From: Bacillota bacterium
Lineage (GTDB): Bacteria > Bacillota > Desulfotomaculia > Desulfotomaculales > Desulfallaceae
Reading direction: 5' to 3'
NCBI GenBank assembly: GCA_023439185.1
Contig: JAEXOR010000034.1
Span: forward strand, 42,140 to 106,139
DNA: 64,000 nt
In this document: piece by piece, positions 1-9,685 of the stretch
Layout of the letters: every line of letters starts with the position of its first letter
Position numbering within the stretch: the stretch's first letter is position 1
The notes under the pieces: generated by a model
Told to the model about the DNA's origin: nothing
The model's input: only the letters and a program-made list of their open reading frames with translations
Database searches by the model: none
Translations under genes and position numbers: made by a program

Positions 1-35
1 TAAAGCTTCTTGATCCTTTAATAAAATCCTTGTGG

Positions 36-758
36 CTAATCATTTTTTTTCCGGATCATCTCACCCACTGTAATCAGCTTAAAGCCCCGGCCATGCAAAT
101 CGTCTATTATGCCGGGCAATGCCTCCACAGTAGGCGCGGTGGGATGCATCAGCACTATGCCCCCGTTATGGGCCTTGCCCGATACCCGTTCCCTGAGTAC
201 CTGCGGCGCGGGACGCTGCCAGTCAATAGTATCGATGCTCCATAACACAGTCCGGTAGCCCAGTTCCTCCGCGACCTGCAGCACCACGTCACCCCGCTCT
301 CCGTAAGGAGGCGCGTAAAGATTGGGCTTTTTCCCGGTGATGTCTTCTATAACGTCCTGGGCTCTGGTGATGTCACGGATATTTTCTTCCCTGGATATCC
401 GGTCCGGGTGGGGGTGCGCATAGCCATGGCTGCCGATCTCGTGGCCCCTGCTCTGTATTTCCTTAACCAGTTCAGGAAACTTCTCCGCCCAGGTGCCCCC
501 GATATAAAAGGTGATCTTTACATCTTTTTCTGTCAGAATCTCCAGCATGGGTCCAATATATTCCTCACCCCAGAAAACGTTACAGGTCAGGGCCATCTCC
601 TTCTTATCCGCATCCCCCTGATAAAGTGGCTCCGCCGTCGCCGGTACCTCTCCTCCGCAAATCCGGCTCATGATCAAAAGCAATATAAAAACGAATATAA
701 TAAGAACAAACACTTTGCGTAAATTATTACGCCTAAGCAAAATAAATATCGCGCTCAC
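36..758 (-). CDS. Polysaccharide deacetylase family protein (YlxY-like), probably membrane-anchored
   Basis: A 240-residue NodB-fold protein. Residues about 15-30 form one hydrophobic segment that would anchor it outside the membrane. Zinc-ligand histidines are visible in SHGYAHP (H111, H115), with the motif APPYGE near 149-154 and LMHP near 203-206. The usual catalytic Asp-Asp of motif 1 is absent: the aligned stretch reads LTCNVFWGE. In Bacillus a deacetylase of this type (YlxY) follows pnp; here about 5.5 kb of other genes lies between. The first start is a GTG only two bases after GGAGG, so the true start is uncertain. The fold is confident; enzymatic activity is doubtful. Confidence 0.85.
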   Translation of the reverse strand: MSAIFILLRRNNLRKVFVLIIFVFILLLIMSRICGGEVPATAEPLYQGDADKKEMALTCNVFWGEEYIGPMLEILTEKDVKITFYIGGTWAEKFPELVKEIQSRGHEIGSHGYAHPHPDRISREENIRDITRAQDVIEDITGKKPNLYAPPYGERGDVVLQVAEELGYRTVLWSIDTIDWQRPAPQVLRERVSGKAHNGGIVLMHPTAPTVEALPGIIDDLHGRGFKLITVGEMIRKKND

Positions 759-869
759 CGCCTCCGGTTAAATTTCTATTAATAACTATTCCGGGACCAG
801 ACGGTTAATTCACCGGTAGCTGAACATTCCACCGCGATCTCCAAAGGTGCTGATTGATTGCACCAGCAC

Positions 870-925
870 GAGAAAAAAGGCAGGCGCACTTATATACCAC
901 ATGAATGTGGTATATGTGGCCTGCC
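870..925 (-). terminator. Rho-independent terminator of the eCIS-core gene
   Basis: On the minus strand, outer arms 925-919/885-879 (GCCTGCC/GGCAGGC) enclose a perfect inner 11-bp stem (915-905/902-892) and run into a T tract at 878-872. It lies about 90 bases past the stop of the 700-residue gene. The rest of the gap 759-1015 holds no convincing gene. Confidence 0.85.
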
Positions 926-1015
926 GGTGGCGTTTTGTGCCTAATCAATCGGCTATCATCGGGCAATGCGCATATCTTTCCCGGCCAACTGCCCAACTGA
1001 TCAACTACGCTACAC

Positions 1016-3118
1016 TTACCCCTGGCGTTTACGCGCCCGCTTAATCATCTCCGCCATACTTGTGCGATGTTCTTCAGGCATAACTGCTTCACCCTGGGGC
1101 ATAAACTGCACCATGAGATCCGTCATCTCCTCATCTGTCAAACGCTTCCCGGTCATTTTCGCGACCAGCGCCTTGTAATCATCCGGATTATTTCTCCGCA
1201 AGTTCTCCATATGCCCGGTGAAGCCCTGCAAAGCACCGGTCACTTCACTATTCTCCAGCCCTGACAGATCGACGGTACGGCCGCCGTATTTCTTACCGCG
1301 AATGTCTTGCTTCAAACCGCCGGTGCTGGATCCTTCCTCCGCCTGTGCCGCCGCGTTGTGCATATGTCCCGTCTGATTCATGCGGTACGGGGAATCGGAT
1401 TCCAGACCCATCAGCAAAGCTCCTTTTTGAGTATCCGTACTGGATTTTCTTCCTATATACATGTGACCGCTGCGGCCGTCGGCATTGATCATCTGTGCCT
1501 TTCCGCCCGCCCCCCGGCCGCCGAGCTTGCCAATTCCGCCAATTGCCATGTCCATTCCGTGGTGATGATAGGTAGAATCTGTGGCCGACTTAATCGCCGC
1601 ACCAATACCGCCATGCTCTTCATAGCCCTTAAGCCCCTTATCTCTTCCCGGCGTAGCTACATGGTGCGTTCCCGCAGCACGGGCATGCACACCGGCCCGG
1701 TGCCCCATTTCCTCACCGATCCTCGTGCCAAAGAGGGCATCGGCCACGTCGTCACTGGTAGCGCCCCCATTTTTGTCATTGGCGCCGAAGACAAAGGCGG
1801 TACGTCCGCCGTGAGAGAAGGCATTGGCCATGGTATCACTCCACTCATGCTGCTCCTTGACCTTCTTTTTCTTCCAAAACTGCCACCATTTTTTTTCAGG
1901 GTTTTTCTTTTCATCGGTACGCTGAAAATCTCCCATCTGCATGAGAAACATGGTCCGCATCAAGGAATCTCCGGACTCTTGCGCCCGGTCAATATCACGA
2001 TCCGCCAGGTTTTGTGCCGCATCCTCCGTCCGGTCGCCGCTTTGGGATTCCCTCGCGATCCTCTGGTAGGCTTCTTCACCGCTCTCTCCCGCCTGAGCCT
2101 CAGAGCCCAGCCACGTCTTTCCTTGCTTCGATATGCCGTATTCCTGCATCAAGCGCGCTTGATCGTCCCGATGCAAGTAATGCTCTTTCAGACGCTGCCT
2201 TTCTTCTTGACCAGGTCCCAGGATGGTATCCATCATCATTCTTTGGTCCATCATCTCCGTGGCCTCTTTGACTTTGGCGCCTGTCTCCCCGCCTGCCCGC
2301 GCAATATCACTCAATGCCTTTCTGTTAATCGGATCCAACGCCCTGGTGGCATCCCCCCCATACCTTTGGGCAATCTGGGCTGAGGTCATGTCGGGGTTTT
2401 CTGCCAACTGTCTTGTAATCCTATCCTGTCTCGCCGCGTCCATTGCTTTCCGGTCTTTTTTATCCATCCGGGCCACCCGGCTGAAGTCGCCCCTTCCGGC
2501 CCGCGCGGCATTTTCCTGCTTCTCTGCTTTACCCGGTTTCAGGAGACCCATTTTCCCGCCGACGAACTCACTAATTCCGGCCCAGGATTTTTTCATCCAA
2601 TTGGGCAGCATCTGCACCTCTCCCGCAGGAGCGGCTTCCGTGGGCACGGCACTATCCACCACGCCCTGCTGCACGGTATGTACCAGCTCGTGTGCTGCCA
2701 CCCCGGGACTAAAACCGCCGGGACCGAAATAGACATCATGACCGGTGGTATAAGCCCGGGCGCCCATCATCTCCGCCTTCCTGAGGGCGGCACTGTCCGT
2801 ATGGAAGCGTACGGATGAGAAATCCGCTCCCATCCTCCTTCCCAGTTGCAGCTTGACTTCCTCAGGCGTCCGGGCGCCATTTTGAGCGGAGGCAAAACGC
2901 TCCGCTTCCCGCTCCGCCGAGGGAATCTGGTTCTGCAAAAACGCCTGTTGAACCCTGTTTCGCATTATCCCTTCCAGATTAGGCTTTTTCTCGTCCTTAA
3001 TCTCCCATTTTCTAAGCATCGCACTATTGGGAAAAGCATCCGGCTGTTTCCCGGGAGTAATCTTTTCCGCATCCTGTATATCCAATACCTGTTTGCGCAT
3101 TTGAGCATAGCCTGCCAT
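1016..3118 (-). CDS. eCIS core (DUF4157) domain protein, putative effector/toxin-like
   Basis: 700 residues. Residues about 84-152 match the DUF4157 or 'eCIS core' family: a GADFSSVRFHTD segment, then the zinc-metalloprotease-like HELVH (H143, E144, H147). This family is known from proteins linked to extracellular contractile injection systems and polymorphic-toxin-type effectors. The remaining 550 residues are not recognised: they are Met-, Gly- and His-rich, with a Trp/Lys patch (WWQFWKKKK), an AGTHHVATPGRDKG stretch and a basic C-terminus. No signal peptide or membrane helix is visible. The start follows AAAGGGGGTAAACGT. No sheath, tube or baseplate gene occurs in the window, so a link to an injection system is inference. 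Confidence 0.8.
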   Translation of the reverse strand: MAGYAQMRKQVLDIQDAEKITPGKQPDAFPNSAMLRKWEIKDEKKPNLEGIMRNRVQQAFLQNQIPSAEREAERFASAQNGARTPEEVKLQLGRRMGADFSSVRFHTDSAALRKAEMMGARAYTTGHDVYFGPGGFSPGVAAHELVHTVQQGVVDSAVPTEAAPAGEVQMLPNWMKKSWAGISEFVGGKMGLLKPGKAEKQENAARAGRGDFSRVARMDKKDRKAMDAARQDRITRQLAENPDMTSAQIAQRYGGDATRALDPINRKALSDIARAGGETGAKVKEATEMMDQRMMMDTILGPGQEERQRLKEHYLHRDDQARLMQEYGISKQGKTWLGSEAQAGESGEEAYQRIARESQSGDRTEDAAQNLADRDIDRAQESGDSLMRTMFLMQMGDFQRTDEKKNPEKKWWQFWKKKKVKEQHEWSDTMANAFSHGGRTAFVFGANDKNGGATSDDVADALFGTRIGEEMGHRAGVHARAAGTHHVATPGRDKGLKGYEEHGGIGAAIKSATDSTYHHHGMDMAIGGIGKLGGRGAGGKAQMINADGRSGHMYIGRKSSTDTQKGALLMGLESDSPYRMNQTGHMHNAAAQAEEGSSTGGLKQDIRGKKYGGRTVDLSGLENSEVTGALQGFTGHMENLRRNNPDDYKALVAKMTGKRLTDEEMTDLMVQFMPQGEAVMPEEHRTSMAEMIKRARKRQG

Positions 3119-3178
3119 ACGTTTACCCCCTTTAATACCAATATATCACTATACCGTATCCCTGTATATAGCGATATA

Positions 3179-3246
3179 GGGGCTACCTGTAGCCGCCCGC
3201 GTTGCAGCATTGCACGGGTCATTCGGGCGGACACAGTTCGCCCTTA
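3179..3246. repeat. Palindromic intergenic repeat element (REP/MITE-like)
   Basis: Two hairpins lie close together in the gap between the AraC-type and eCIS-core genes: GGCTAC/GTAGCC (3181-3186/3189-3194) and GGGCG/CGCCC (3225-3229/3239-3243). The style, GGGCGGACACAGTTCGCCC flanked by GC-rich palindromes, resembles dispersed intergenic repeats of Firmicutes. No open frame or T tract fits a gene or terminator. Copy number elsewhere cannot be seen from this window. Confidence 0.45.
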
Positions 3247-3314
3247 CAGCAGCTTGGCGACAAAAGCGCAGAACAAATTTCATTTTGCTGCTCATTGTAG
3301 CAGCTCTCGTACGG

Positions 3315-4268
3315 CTACGCATTGACATTTTTAAGCTGTTGGAAGAAAAATAAATATTTTTTTGCGTAGGACAGGGGGAAATCCTCGAAGCGTGTCTGCG
3401 CCGCCAGTCCCTCCGGCCCGACCTTGTGCCGCTTGCGGAAGTCCGAGGGTGTGCAACCATAAAACTGCTTGAAGCTCTTGATGAGATATTTTGGGTCGGA
3501 GAACCCGCATTTGGGTGAGATTTCGTAAATCATTTCTTCGGTGGAGAGCAGCATCCGGACCGCCTTCAAGCAGTTGCCGCTGAATATAAGCTCCCGCAGG
3601 GTAAAGCCGAATTTTTCATGGATGTCGTTTGAGAGATGCTGCGGGGTAACGCCGATAGCCCCCGCAAGCTCAGCAAGGGAATTGCCCACCAGCGGATTTT
3701 GCCGGACATGGTCGTAAATCCGCCTGTGCCGCTCAAGGTGCGCTTCACTGAGCCGCCTTGTCCCCGCGCCGTAGCGCAGGTAGTCAAAGCTGTCGGTCAT
3801 ATGGGTCAGCAGCTTCGCAAGGCCGGCCTTTATGGAAGTTTCCTGATCGCTTTGGACTTCGCCGTCCGGGATGATTTGTGCCAGCCAGGCAATGCGCTCC
3901 TTCAGGCGGCGGTATTTCTCCGGCGCTTCGGTCTCGCTGCGGGCGGAGCAACACCAAAAAAGCACATAGTCAAAATCCGGATCATTGTGACGGCAGAAGT
4001 CGGGGCCTATCTGCAACAGCAGCAGTCGATTGGCGCCGCCGTGCTTTTTGATGCGGTGCGGCTCGTCCACATTGACGACAATGATATCGTTCTCCTTCAA
4101 CAGCTGGGTTTCGCCGAGCCGGGTGATCTCCGCCTGGCCCTCCAGCACTAAAATGATCTCCACGGCGTCGTGCCAGTGATAGGGATATTCATCGATCCGC
4201 GCCACCTTGGCGATGAGCGGCATTCGCTCTGAAAACTCAAGCATTTCCGGGTACATGATCATCATCAC
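3315..4268 (-). CDS. AraC family transcriptional regulator with N-terminal cupin
   Basis: 317 residues. The first about 90 residues look like a cupin sensor domain (YHWHDAVEIILVLEGQAEI, then NDIIVVNVDEPH). The C-terminal about 100 residues carry two helix-turn-helix units of the AraC/XylS type, with GFSDPKYLIKSFKQFYGCTPSDFR as the second-HTH signature. It probably binds a small ligand and regulates a nearby or distant promoter; the effector is unknown. AGGAAAGG precedes the start, where two ATGs are adjacent. It lies in the accessory patch beside the eCIS-core gene. A short copy of its 3' end sits just upstream of its start, suggesting a past tandem duplication. Confidence 0.88.
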   Translation of the reverse strand: MMMIMYPEMLEFSERMPLIAKVARIDEYPYHWHDAVEIILVLEGQAEITRLGETQLLKENDIIVVNVDEPHRIKKHGGANRLLLLQIGPDFCRHNDPDFDYVLFWCCSARSETEAPEKYRRLKERIAWLAQIIPDGEVQSDQETSIKAGLAKLLTHMTDSFDYLRYGAGTRRLSEAHLERHRRIYDHVRQNPLVGNSLAELAGAIGVTPQHLSNDIHEKFGFTLRELIFSGNCLKAVRMLLSTEEMIYEISPKCGFSDPKYLIKSFKQFYGCTPSDFRKRHKVGPEGLAAQTRFEDFPLSYAKKYLFFFQQLKNVNA

Positions 4269-4305
4269 TACCTTTCCTCTATCAATCTAACCCAATTGGA
4301 AAGGC

Positions 4306-4353
4306 TTCGCATTGACGATTTTCAGCTTTTGAGAAAAATTTTAGTTTTTTGCA
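4306..4353 (-). pseudogene. Remnant of the 3' end of an AraC-type gene
   Basis: This 48-base stretch closely matches 3319-3367, the last codons of the neighbouring AraC gene. On the minus strand it reads NFSQKLKIVNA, against FFFQQLKNVNA in the intact gene. The stop codon has been lost and an in-frame TAA lies just upstream. It looks like what remains of a second copy whose body has been deleted. Confidence 0.5.
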
Positions 4354-4381
4354 AAAAAATAAACCCGCCGTGAAGCGGGTT
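4352..4381 (-). terminator. Rho-independent terminator
   Basis: A hairpin with arms AACCCGC/GCGGGTT (4362-4368/4375-4381) is followed on the minus strand by a run of seven T with one interruption. It ends transcription arriving from the small split ORF at 4405-4532. Confidence 0.75.
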
Positions 4382-4404
4382 GTGTATTTGTTCGGTTATT
4401 TGAA

Positions 4405-4532
4405 TTAATCTCCGTGGCCGGCCGCCGACAGAAGCCGGATGGCATGGCCGAGGGGGATGTCCGTATACATCATTTGGCGGGCAAGGGCCGCGCTCACCTG
4501 CCATTATGCGCGCTGATATAATCCATAACCAT
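4405..4532 (-). pseudogene. Split or frameshifted mini-gene (12- and 30-codon ORFs)
   Basis: After a good GCAGGAGA site, an ATG at 4532 opens a 12-residue frame (MVMDYISAHNGR) ending in TGA. A GTG overlapping that stop (GTGA, 4497-4494) opens a 30-residue frame that starts VSAALARQMM and ends SAAGHGD at 4405. A one-base change would join them into one protein of about 42 residues. A terminator follows at once, so this is a compact transcription unit. Either a decayed gene or two coupled peptides would fit; no homologue is recognised. Confidence 0.4.
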
Positions 4533-4676
4533 CTCCTGCAGATTTTTCTTGTTACATTATACTTCCTGAATAGGAAACTTTTAATAATAGTAAAGTTGTT
4601 TGTCATAACGGCAGCTATTTTCGCCGAAACATGGTACGTTCTGTTGGTGGATGGAAGACATAGCGCCCCCCGGTGC

Positions 4677-4727
4677 TTGACTTGACGCTGAAAATGATGG
4701 TTTAATATCAACAAAGCCGGAAGGAGG
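4677..4727 (+). promoter_or_regulatory. Sigma-A-like promoter and RBS of the plus-strand exonuclease
   Basis: A -35 TTGACT (4677-4682) and -10 TTTAAT (4701-4706) are 18 bases apart. AAGGAGGG at 4721-4727 is 7 bases before the ATG at 4735. Confidence 0.55.
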
Positions 4728-4734
4728 GTGTGTA

Positions 4735-5493
4735 ATGTTTACCCCGCTGATAGATAGATTGACACTTTCGGGGAAAAGAAAACGTTACCCCGGGCCACCG
4801 CCCGGTGAAGAAATGGTAAAAGCCCTCAGGGAATTAACCGAAAAAACAAAGCATTGCGATTTACCCGACATACCCATGGATGAGCTTGACTATACCGTGA
4901 TAGACACCGAAACAACAGGGTTTTACCCTCACGAGGGAGATGAAATTATTTCTCTCGGGGCAGTAAAAATGCGTGGGACAAAAATCTTAACCGCGGAAAA
5001 ATTTGACCAGTTGGTTAACCCATTCCGTCCGATACCGGAAAAAATCACATTGCTCACCGGTATTGATAACAACGCCACTAATCAGAAGAAAGATGTATTT
5101 ACCGTGCTCAGGGAGTTAATGGAATTTATTGGCGACACGGTGGTGGTCGGTCATGCCCTGGGCCTGGACCTGTCATTTATCAACCGCAAACTGAAGCTTT
5201 TTTGCAATACCAGGTTCTATAACATAATCATCGATACCAAAGGTATTGCTATGATCATGTTTCCGCCCCATAACCCGACAGATCTGGATTCACTGCTGCA
5301 TATGCACGGCATTGAGTCTGTTAACCGGCACACGGCCCTGGGTGACGCCTTGCTTACCGCCAGGCTGTTTGGATTATTCATTGAAAAAATGCGCTGTAAA
5401 AATGTTATAACGGTCAGGGATCTGGATAAATATCTCGACCTCGGCAATAATTACGCCGCCGACAAAACCAACAACGCGTATTTCTACTGGTAA
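4735..5493 (+). CDS. DnaQ-like 3'-5' exonuclease domain protein
   Basis: 252 residues of the DEDDh exonuclease superfamily. ExoI is VIDTETTG (D57, E59), ExoII is HALGLDLSFI (D145), and ExoIII is HTALGDA (H199, D204), so all catalytic residues are present. The family includes the DNA polymerase III epsilon subunit and stand-alone proofreading or RNA-processing nucleases. This protein has an extra N-terminus of about 50 residues and no second domain, so its substrate is open. It is the only well-supported plus-strand gene, with its own promoter and strong RBS, and sits between minus-strand genes. That isolation fits later insertion into the locus. Confidence 0.88.
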   Translation: MFTPLIDRLTLSGKRKRYPGPPPGEEMVKALRELTEKTKHCDLPDIPMDELDYTVIDTETTGFYPHEGDEIISLGAVKMRGTKILTAEKFDQLVNPFRPIPEKITLLTGIDNNATNQKKDVFTVLRELMEFIGDTVVVGHALGLDLSFINRKLKLFCNTRFYNIIIDTKGIAMIMFPPHNPTDLDSLLHMHGIESVNRHTALGDALLTARLFGLFIEKMRCKNVITVRDLDKYLDLGNNYAADKTNNAYFYW

Positions 5494-5503
5494 TACCGGG
5501 CAG

Positions 5504-5552
5504 GGAATCCCCCCGTCAGGCTTCGCCTGCCACCCCCCTTTAACAAGGGGGG
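5504..5552. repeat. Palindromic repeat (REP-like), possibly a bidirectional terminator
   Basis: Two adjacent hairpins lie between convergent genes: CAGGC-TTC-GCCTG (5517-5529) and CCCCCCTT-TAAC-AAGGGGGG (5533-5552). The combination CTTCGCCTG plus CCCCCTTTAACAAGGGGG is a form seen in dispersed clostridial intergenic repeats. There is no clean T tract, so termination is only possible. Confidence 0.5.
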
Positions 5553-5578
5553 CATAACCTTTGCGGGCGCCCGGTTCC

Positions 5579-6250
5579 TCAATTTCTCTCAAAAATATAT
5601 ACTTTGGAATGTCTCCACCACAGGTCCGGCCTTTCAAAATCGACACCGTTATCCAACCGGCAAAGCGACCATTTATTCGGCCCTATTAAAACCCTGCTGC
5701 GCCAGCCCGCCGGATCGGTACGGGGCAGCCAATCGGTGGCGCCGATTAATATGAATGCCCGCACCGAATCACAGGCCATAAAATCCGCCGTCCAGTCTTC
5801 ACCATCCGGCATCCAACCGCAGAGCACCAGTTTTGGTTGATACAGGCGCAGCGCTGTCCGGTAATCCATTTTTTCCGGCCGGGCGCTTATGACGGTGCTT
5901 TGGGGTAATGGTTCGGAATAATCATCCACTGCCTGCATTTCAATGCCCCTGGCATGCAGGACTGCGGACAATTCACCGTTACCGGCGCCCACCTCCAGTA
6001 TGGGACCCAGGCCAAGCTTTTTTATCTCCTCCGCCAGAGCGTCGTTAAATTCGCGGTTTAATATCTGATAGATCCCGAAGGTTTTACAATACTGCAACAG
6101 CAGGGACAACCGGCAAATCACGGCGTTGTCGCGCCAGGATGCCTCCGGGTCGTACTTAACCGGACAATCGGCAAATTTATTGGCCAGCCACTTCTTTTCC
6201 TGCGCCACTTTTTCTTGAATCGTGTCAAAACCAAATAGTTCAAGAGACAT
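5579..6250 (-). CDS. SAM-dependent methyltransferase-like protein
   Basis: About 223 residues from the ATG at 6250, which has GGGGAGGG seven bases upstream. ILEVGAGNG (about 84-92) is a class I methyltransferase motif I, followed by an acidic strand end (AVDDYSE). No substrate motif is recognised. The C-terminal half has strands and many Trp residues (LIGATDWLPRTDPAGWRSRVL). It lies directly downstream of pnp and its terminator, so it is probably transcribed separately or by read-through. Its function is unknown beyond the fold. Confidence 0.6.
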   Translation of the reverse strand: MSLELFGFDTIQEKVAQEKKWLANKFADCPVKYDPEASWRDNAVICRLSLLLQYCKTFGIYQILNREFNDALAEEIKKLGLGPILEVGAGNGELSAVLHARGIEMQAVDDYSEPLPQSTVISARPEKMDYRTALRLYQPKLVLCGWMPDGEDWTADFMACDSVRAFILIGATDWLPRTDPAGWRSRVLIGPNKWSLCRLDNGVDFERPDLWWRHSKVYIFERN

Positions 6251-6285
6251 ATATAAACCCTCCCCAATTAAAACCAATTCAGGTT

Positions 6286-6319
6286 AAAAAAATAAGACCC
6301 CCGTTACAGGGGTGCTTAT

Positions 6320-6321
<2 letters not shown>
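6286..6321 (-). terminator. Rho-independent terminator of pnp
   Basis: On the minus strand, AAATAAGCACCCC pairs with GGGGGTCTTATTT (6321-6290) and leads into TTTTTTT. The pnp stop codon falls within the first arm. Confidence 0.85.
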
Positions 6322-8563
<2,242 letters not shown>

Positions 8564-8628
8564 AACGGGGTTTACCCGGTTACTGAATCCGGTACTGTAT
8601 GATAATGTCCGAAACCTGAAACCGGTAT

Positions 8629-8635
8629 CCTCCTT
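8629..8635 (-). promoter_or_regulatory. Orphan Shine-Dalgarno sequence in the pnp leader
   Basis: On the minus strand AAGGAGG is not followed by any ATG, GTG or TTG at usable distance. The annotated pnp ATG is 65 bases downstream with only a weak SD. It may mark a leader with translational control, or an error in the assumed start. Confidence 0.35.
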
Positions 8636-8760
8636 TCCCTTCAGTCAAGTTTAATATTGGGCGGTAATCAGATAATAACAACAAAAATAGCATATTCTAC
8701 ACATTTAGTAGTATATCCTGCCTGTTTTATAAAAAATACATGCAAAAATGGCCGCCGCAC

Positions 8761-8791
8761 AAAATATAAAAAGCGGGGCAAGCCCGCTTTT
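8761..8791 (-). terminator. Rho-independent terminator of rpsO
   Basis: A stem AAAAGCGGG/CCCGCTTTT (8791-8783/8777-8769 on the minus strand) is followed by a T-rich tract. It begins seven bases past the rpsO stop. Partial read-through would supply pnp. Confidence 0.85.
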
Positions 8792-8797
8792 CTTACT

Positions 8798-9067
8798 TTA
8801 TTTACGCAAACCAAGTTTTTCAATCAGCGTACGGTAACGGTTGTACTCACGGTCTCTGAGATAATTCAACAGGGACCGGCGCTGGCCGACCATTTTCAAC
8901 AGTCCGCGCCTGGAGTGGTGGTCTTTCTTGTGGATCTTCAAGTGCTCGGTAAGATCGTTGATCCGCTTGGTTAAAATGGCCACCTGCACCTCCGGCGAAC
9001 CGGTATCGCTGTCATGCAGCTTATAGGTACCAATGACGGTCTGTTTTTCTTCCACGGATAAAGCCAT
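8798..9067 (-). CDS. rpsO: 30S ribosomal protein S15
   Basis: 89 residues, the usual length. The signature HxxDHHSRRGLLKMVGQRRSLLNYLR is split here between HKKDHHSRRG (about 46-55) and the following helix. S15 binds the 16S rRNA central domain early in 30S assembly. CAGGAGGTGAAAAC precedes the ATG. The leader upstream folds into a three-way junction like known S15 autoregulatory sites. It lies between the small ORF pair upstream and pnp downstream. Confidence 0.98.
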   Translation of the reverse strand: MALSVEEKQTVIGTYKLHDSDTGSPEVQVAILTKRINDLTEHLKIHKKDHHSRRGLLKMVGQRRSLLNYLRDREYNRYRTLIEKLGLRK

Positions 9068-9095
9068 GTTTTCACCTCCTGGTTTTTATTAATCG

Positions 9096-9144
9096 CTGTC
9101 GGCCAAGTTAACCGCCGGAGATAAGCGTATTCCCTAGCTGACAG
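9096..9144 (-). ncRNA. Candidate rpsO leader (S15 autoregulatory fold)
   Basis: On the minus strand CTGTC (9144-9140) pairs with GACAG (9100-9096). This closes a junction holding GGGA/TCTC and CGGC/GCCG hairpins. S15 is known to repress its own mRNA by binding a three-way junction that mimics its rRNA site, and this fold sits in the right place, ending about 25 bases before the rpsO start. It was drawn by eye, without energy calculation. Confidence 0.45.
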
Positions 9145-9160
9145 TTCATTGCTATGATTG

Positions 9161-9388
9161 CTATTTGCCGATAATGGTAATCACCAACCGGCCCGAAGCG
9201 ATGTCCTTGGCCACAATATCAAACATGCGCCCGGACTTGGCGAAAAACCCTCTGAATCGCGTGGCGGTCGGTATCCGGCCGGGTACGCTGCCGGCGGCGC
9301 TGATTATGTCGGCGGTGGTGATTTTATCCTGCCGGTAGTCACGCAGCCTTTTACGCGCGTGTTCGGTGACAATGATCTTCATTTCCAT
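9161..9388 (-). CDS. Small basic protein, DUF4258/RelE-toxin-like
   Basis: 75 residues, basic. TEHARKRLRDYRQDKITTADI resembles the first helices of DUF4258-type proteins, a family related in fold to RelE-like toxins, and is followed by strands ending VAKDIASGRLVITIIGK. It starts seven bases after the stop of another 75-residue ORF, with a weak SD, suggesting translational coupling. The pair could be a toxin-antitoxin module, though no known antitoxin DNA-binding domain is visible in the partner. Confidence 0.5.
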   Translation of the reverse strand: MEMKIIVTEHARKRLRDYRQDKITTADIISAAGSVPGRIPTATRFRGFFAKSGRMFDIVAKDIASGRLVITIIGK

Positions 9389-9395
9389 GGCCGGG

Positions 9396-9623
9396 TCAAT
9401 TCGTCCCGGTCCGCCGGGCTATTTTATCTTCTTCCTGGGCCAAAAACGCGTACAGGGCATCCTTAAAGGCAACCAGTTGAGCGTCTTCCATCTGCGACTG
9501 AAGATATATTTTTTCCAGTTCCTTCTTCAGTTCCTGAAAATCTTCGCTCAGACAGATCAAGGCAATATGATTAAGCCATTTTTTAATTTCCTCGTCGGGT
9601 GAATCAAACCTGGGGATCCCCAC
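9396..9623 (-). CDS. Small hypothetical protein, helical, partner of the downstream ORF
   Basis: 75 residues, mostly amphipathic helix and mixed in charge, acidic overall (EDFQELKKELEKIYLQSQMED). It starts at GTG with GGGAG six to seven bases upstream. No family is recognised. Its position just before the DUF4258-like ORF suggests one two-gene unit. A perfect 7-bp-arm palindrome with nearby TATAAT boxes lies about 80 bases upstream. Confidence 0.5.
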   Translation of the reverse strand: MGIPRFDSPDEEIKKWLNHIALICLSEDFQELKKELEKIYLQSQMEDAQLVAFKDALYAFLAQEEDKIARRTGTN

Positions 9624-9685
9624 GAATGATCACTCCCTTCCCATCGCCCCGGAAAAACCTGTTCAGCGGCGCAGGGCTTCTTTAT

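Noticed and set aside
1307..2383. 358-codon plus-strand frame over the eCIS-core gene
   Set aside because: No RBS, no recognisable domain, and it is antisense to a gene with a clear domain, RBS and terminator.
4322..4714. 130-residue minus-strand frame before the AraC gene
   Set aside because: It passes through a terminator and is out of phase with the better-supported small ORFs there.
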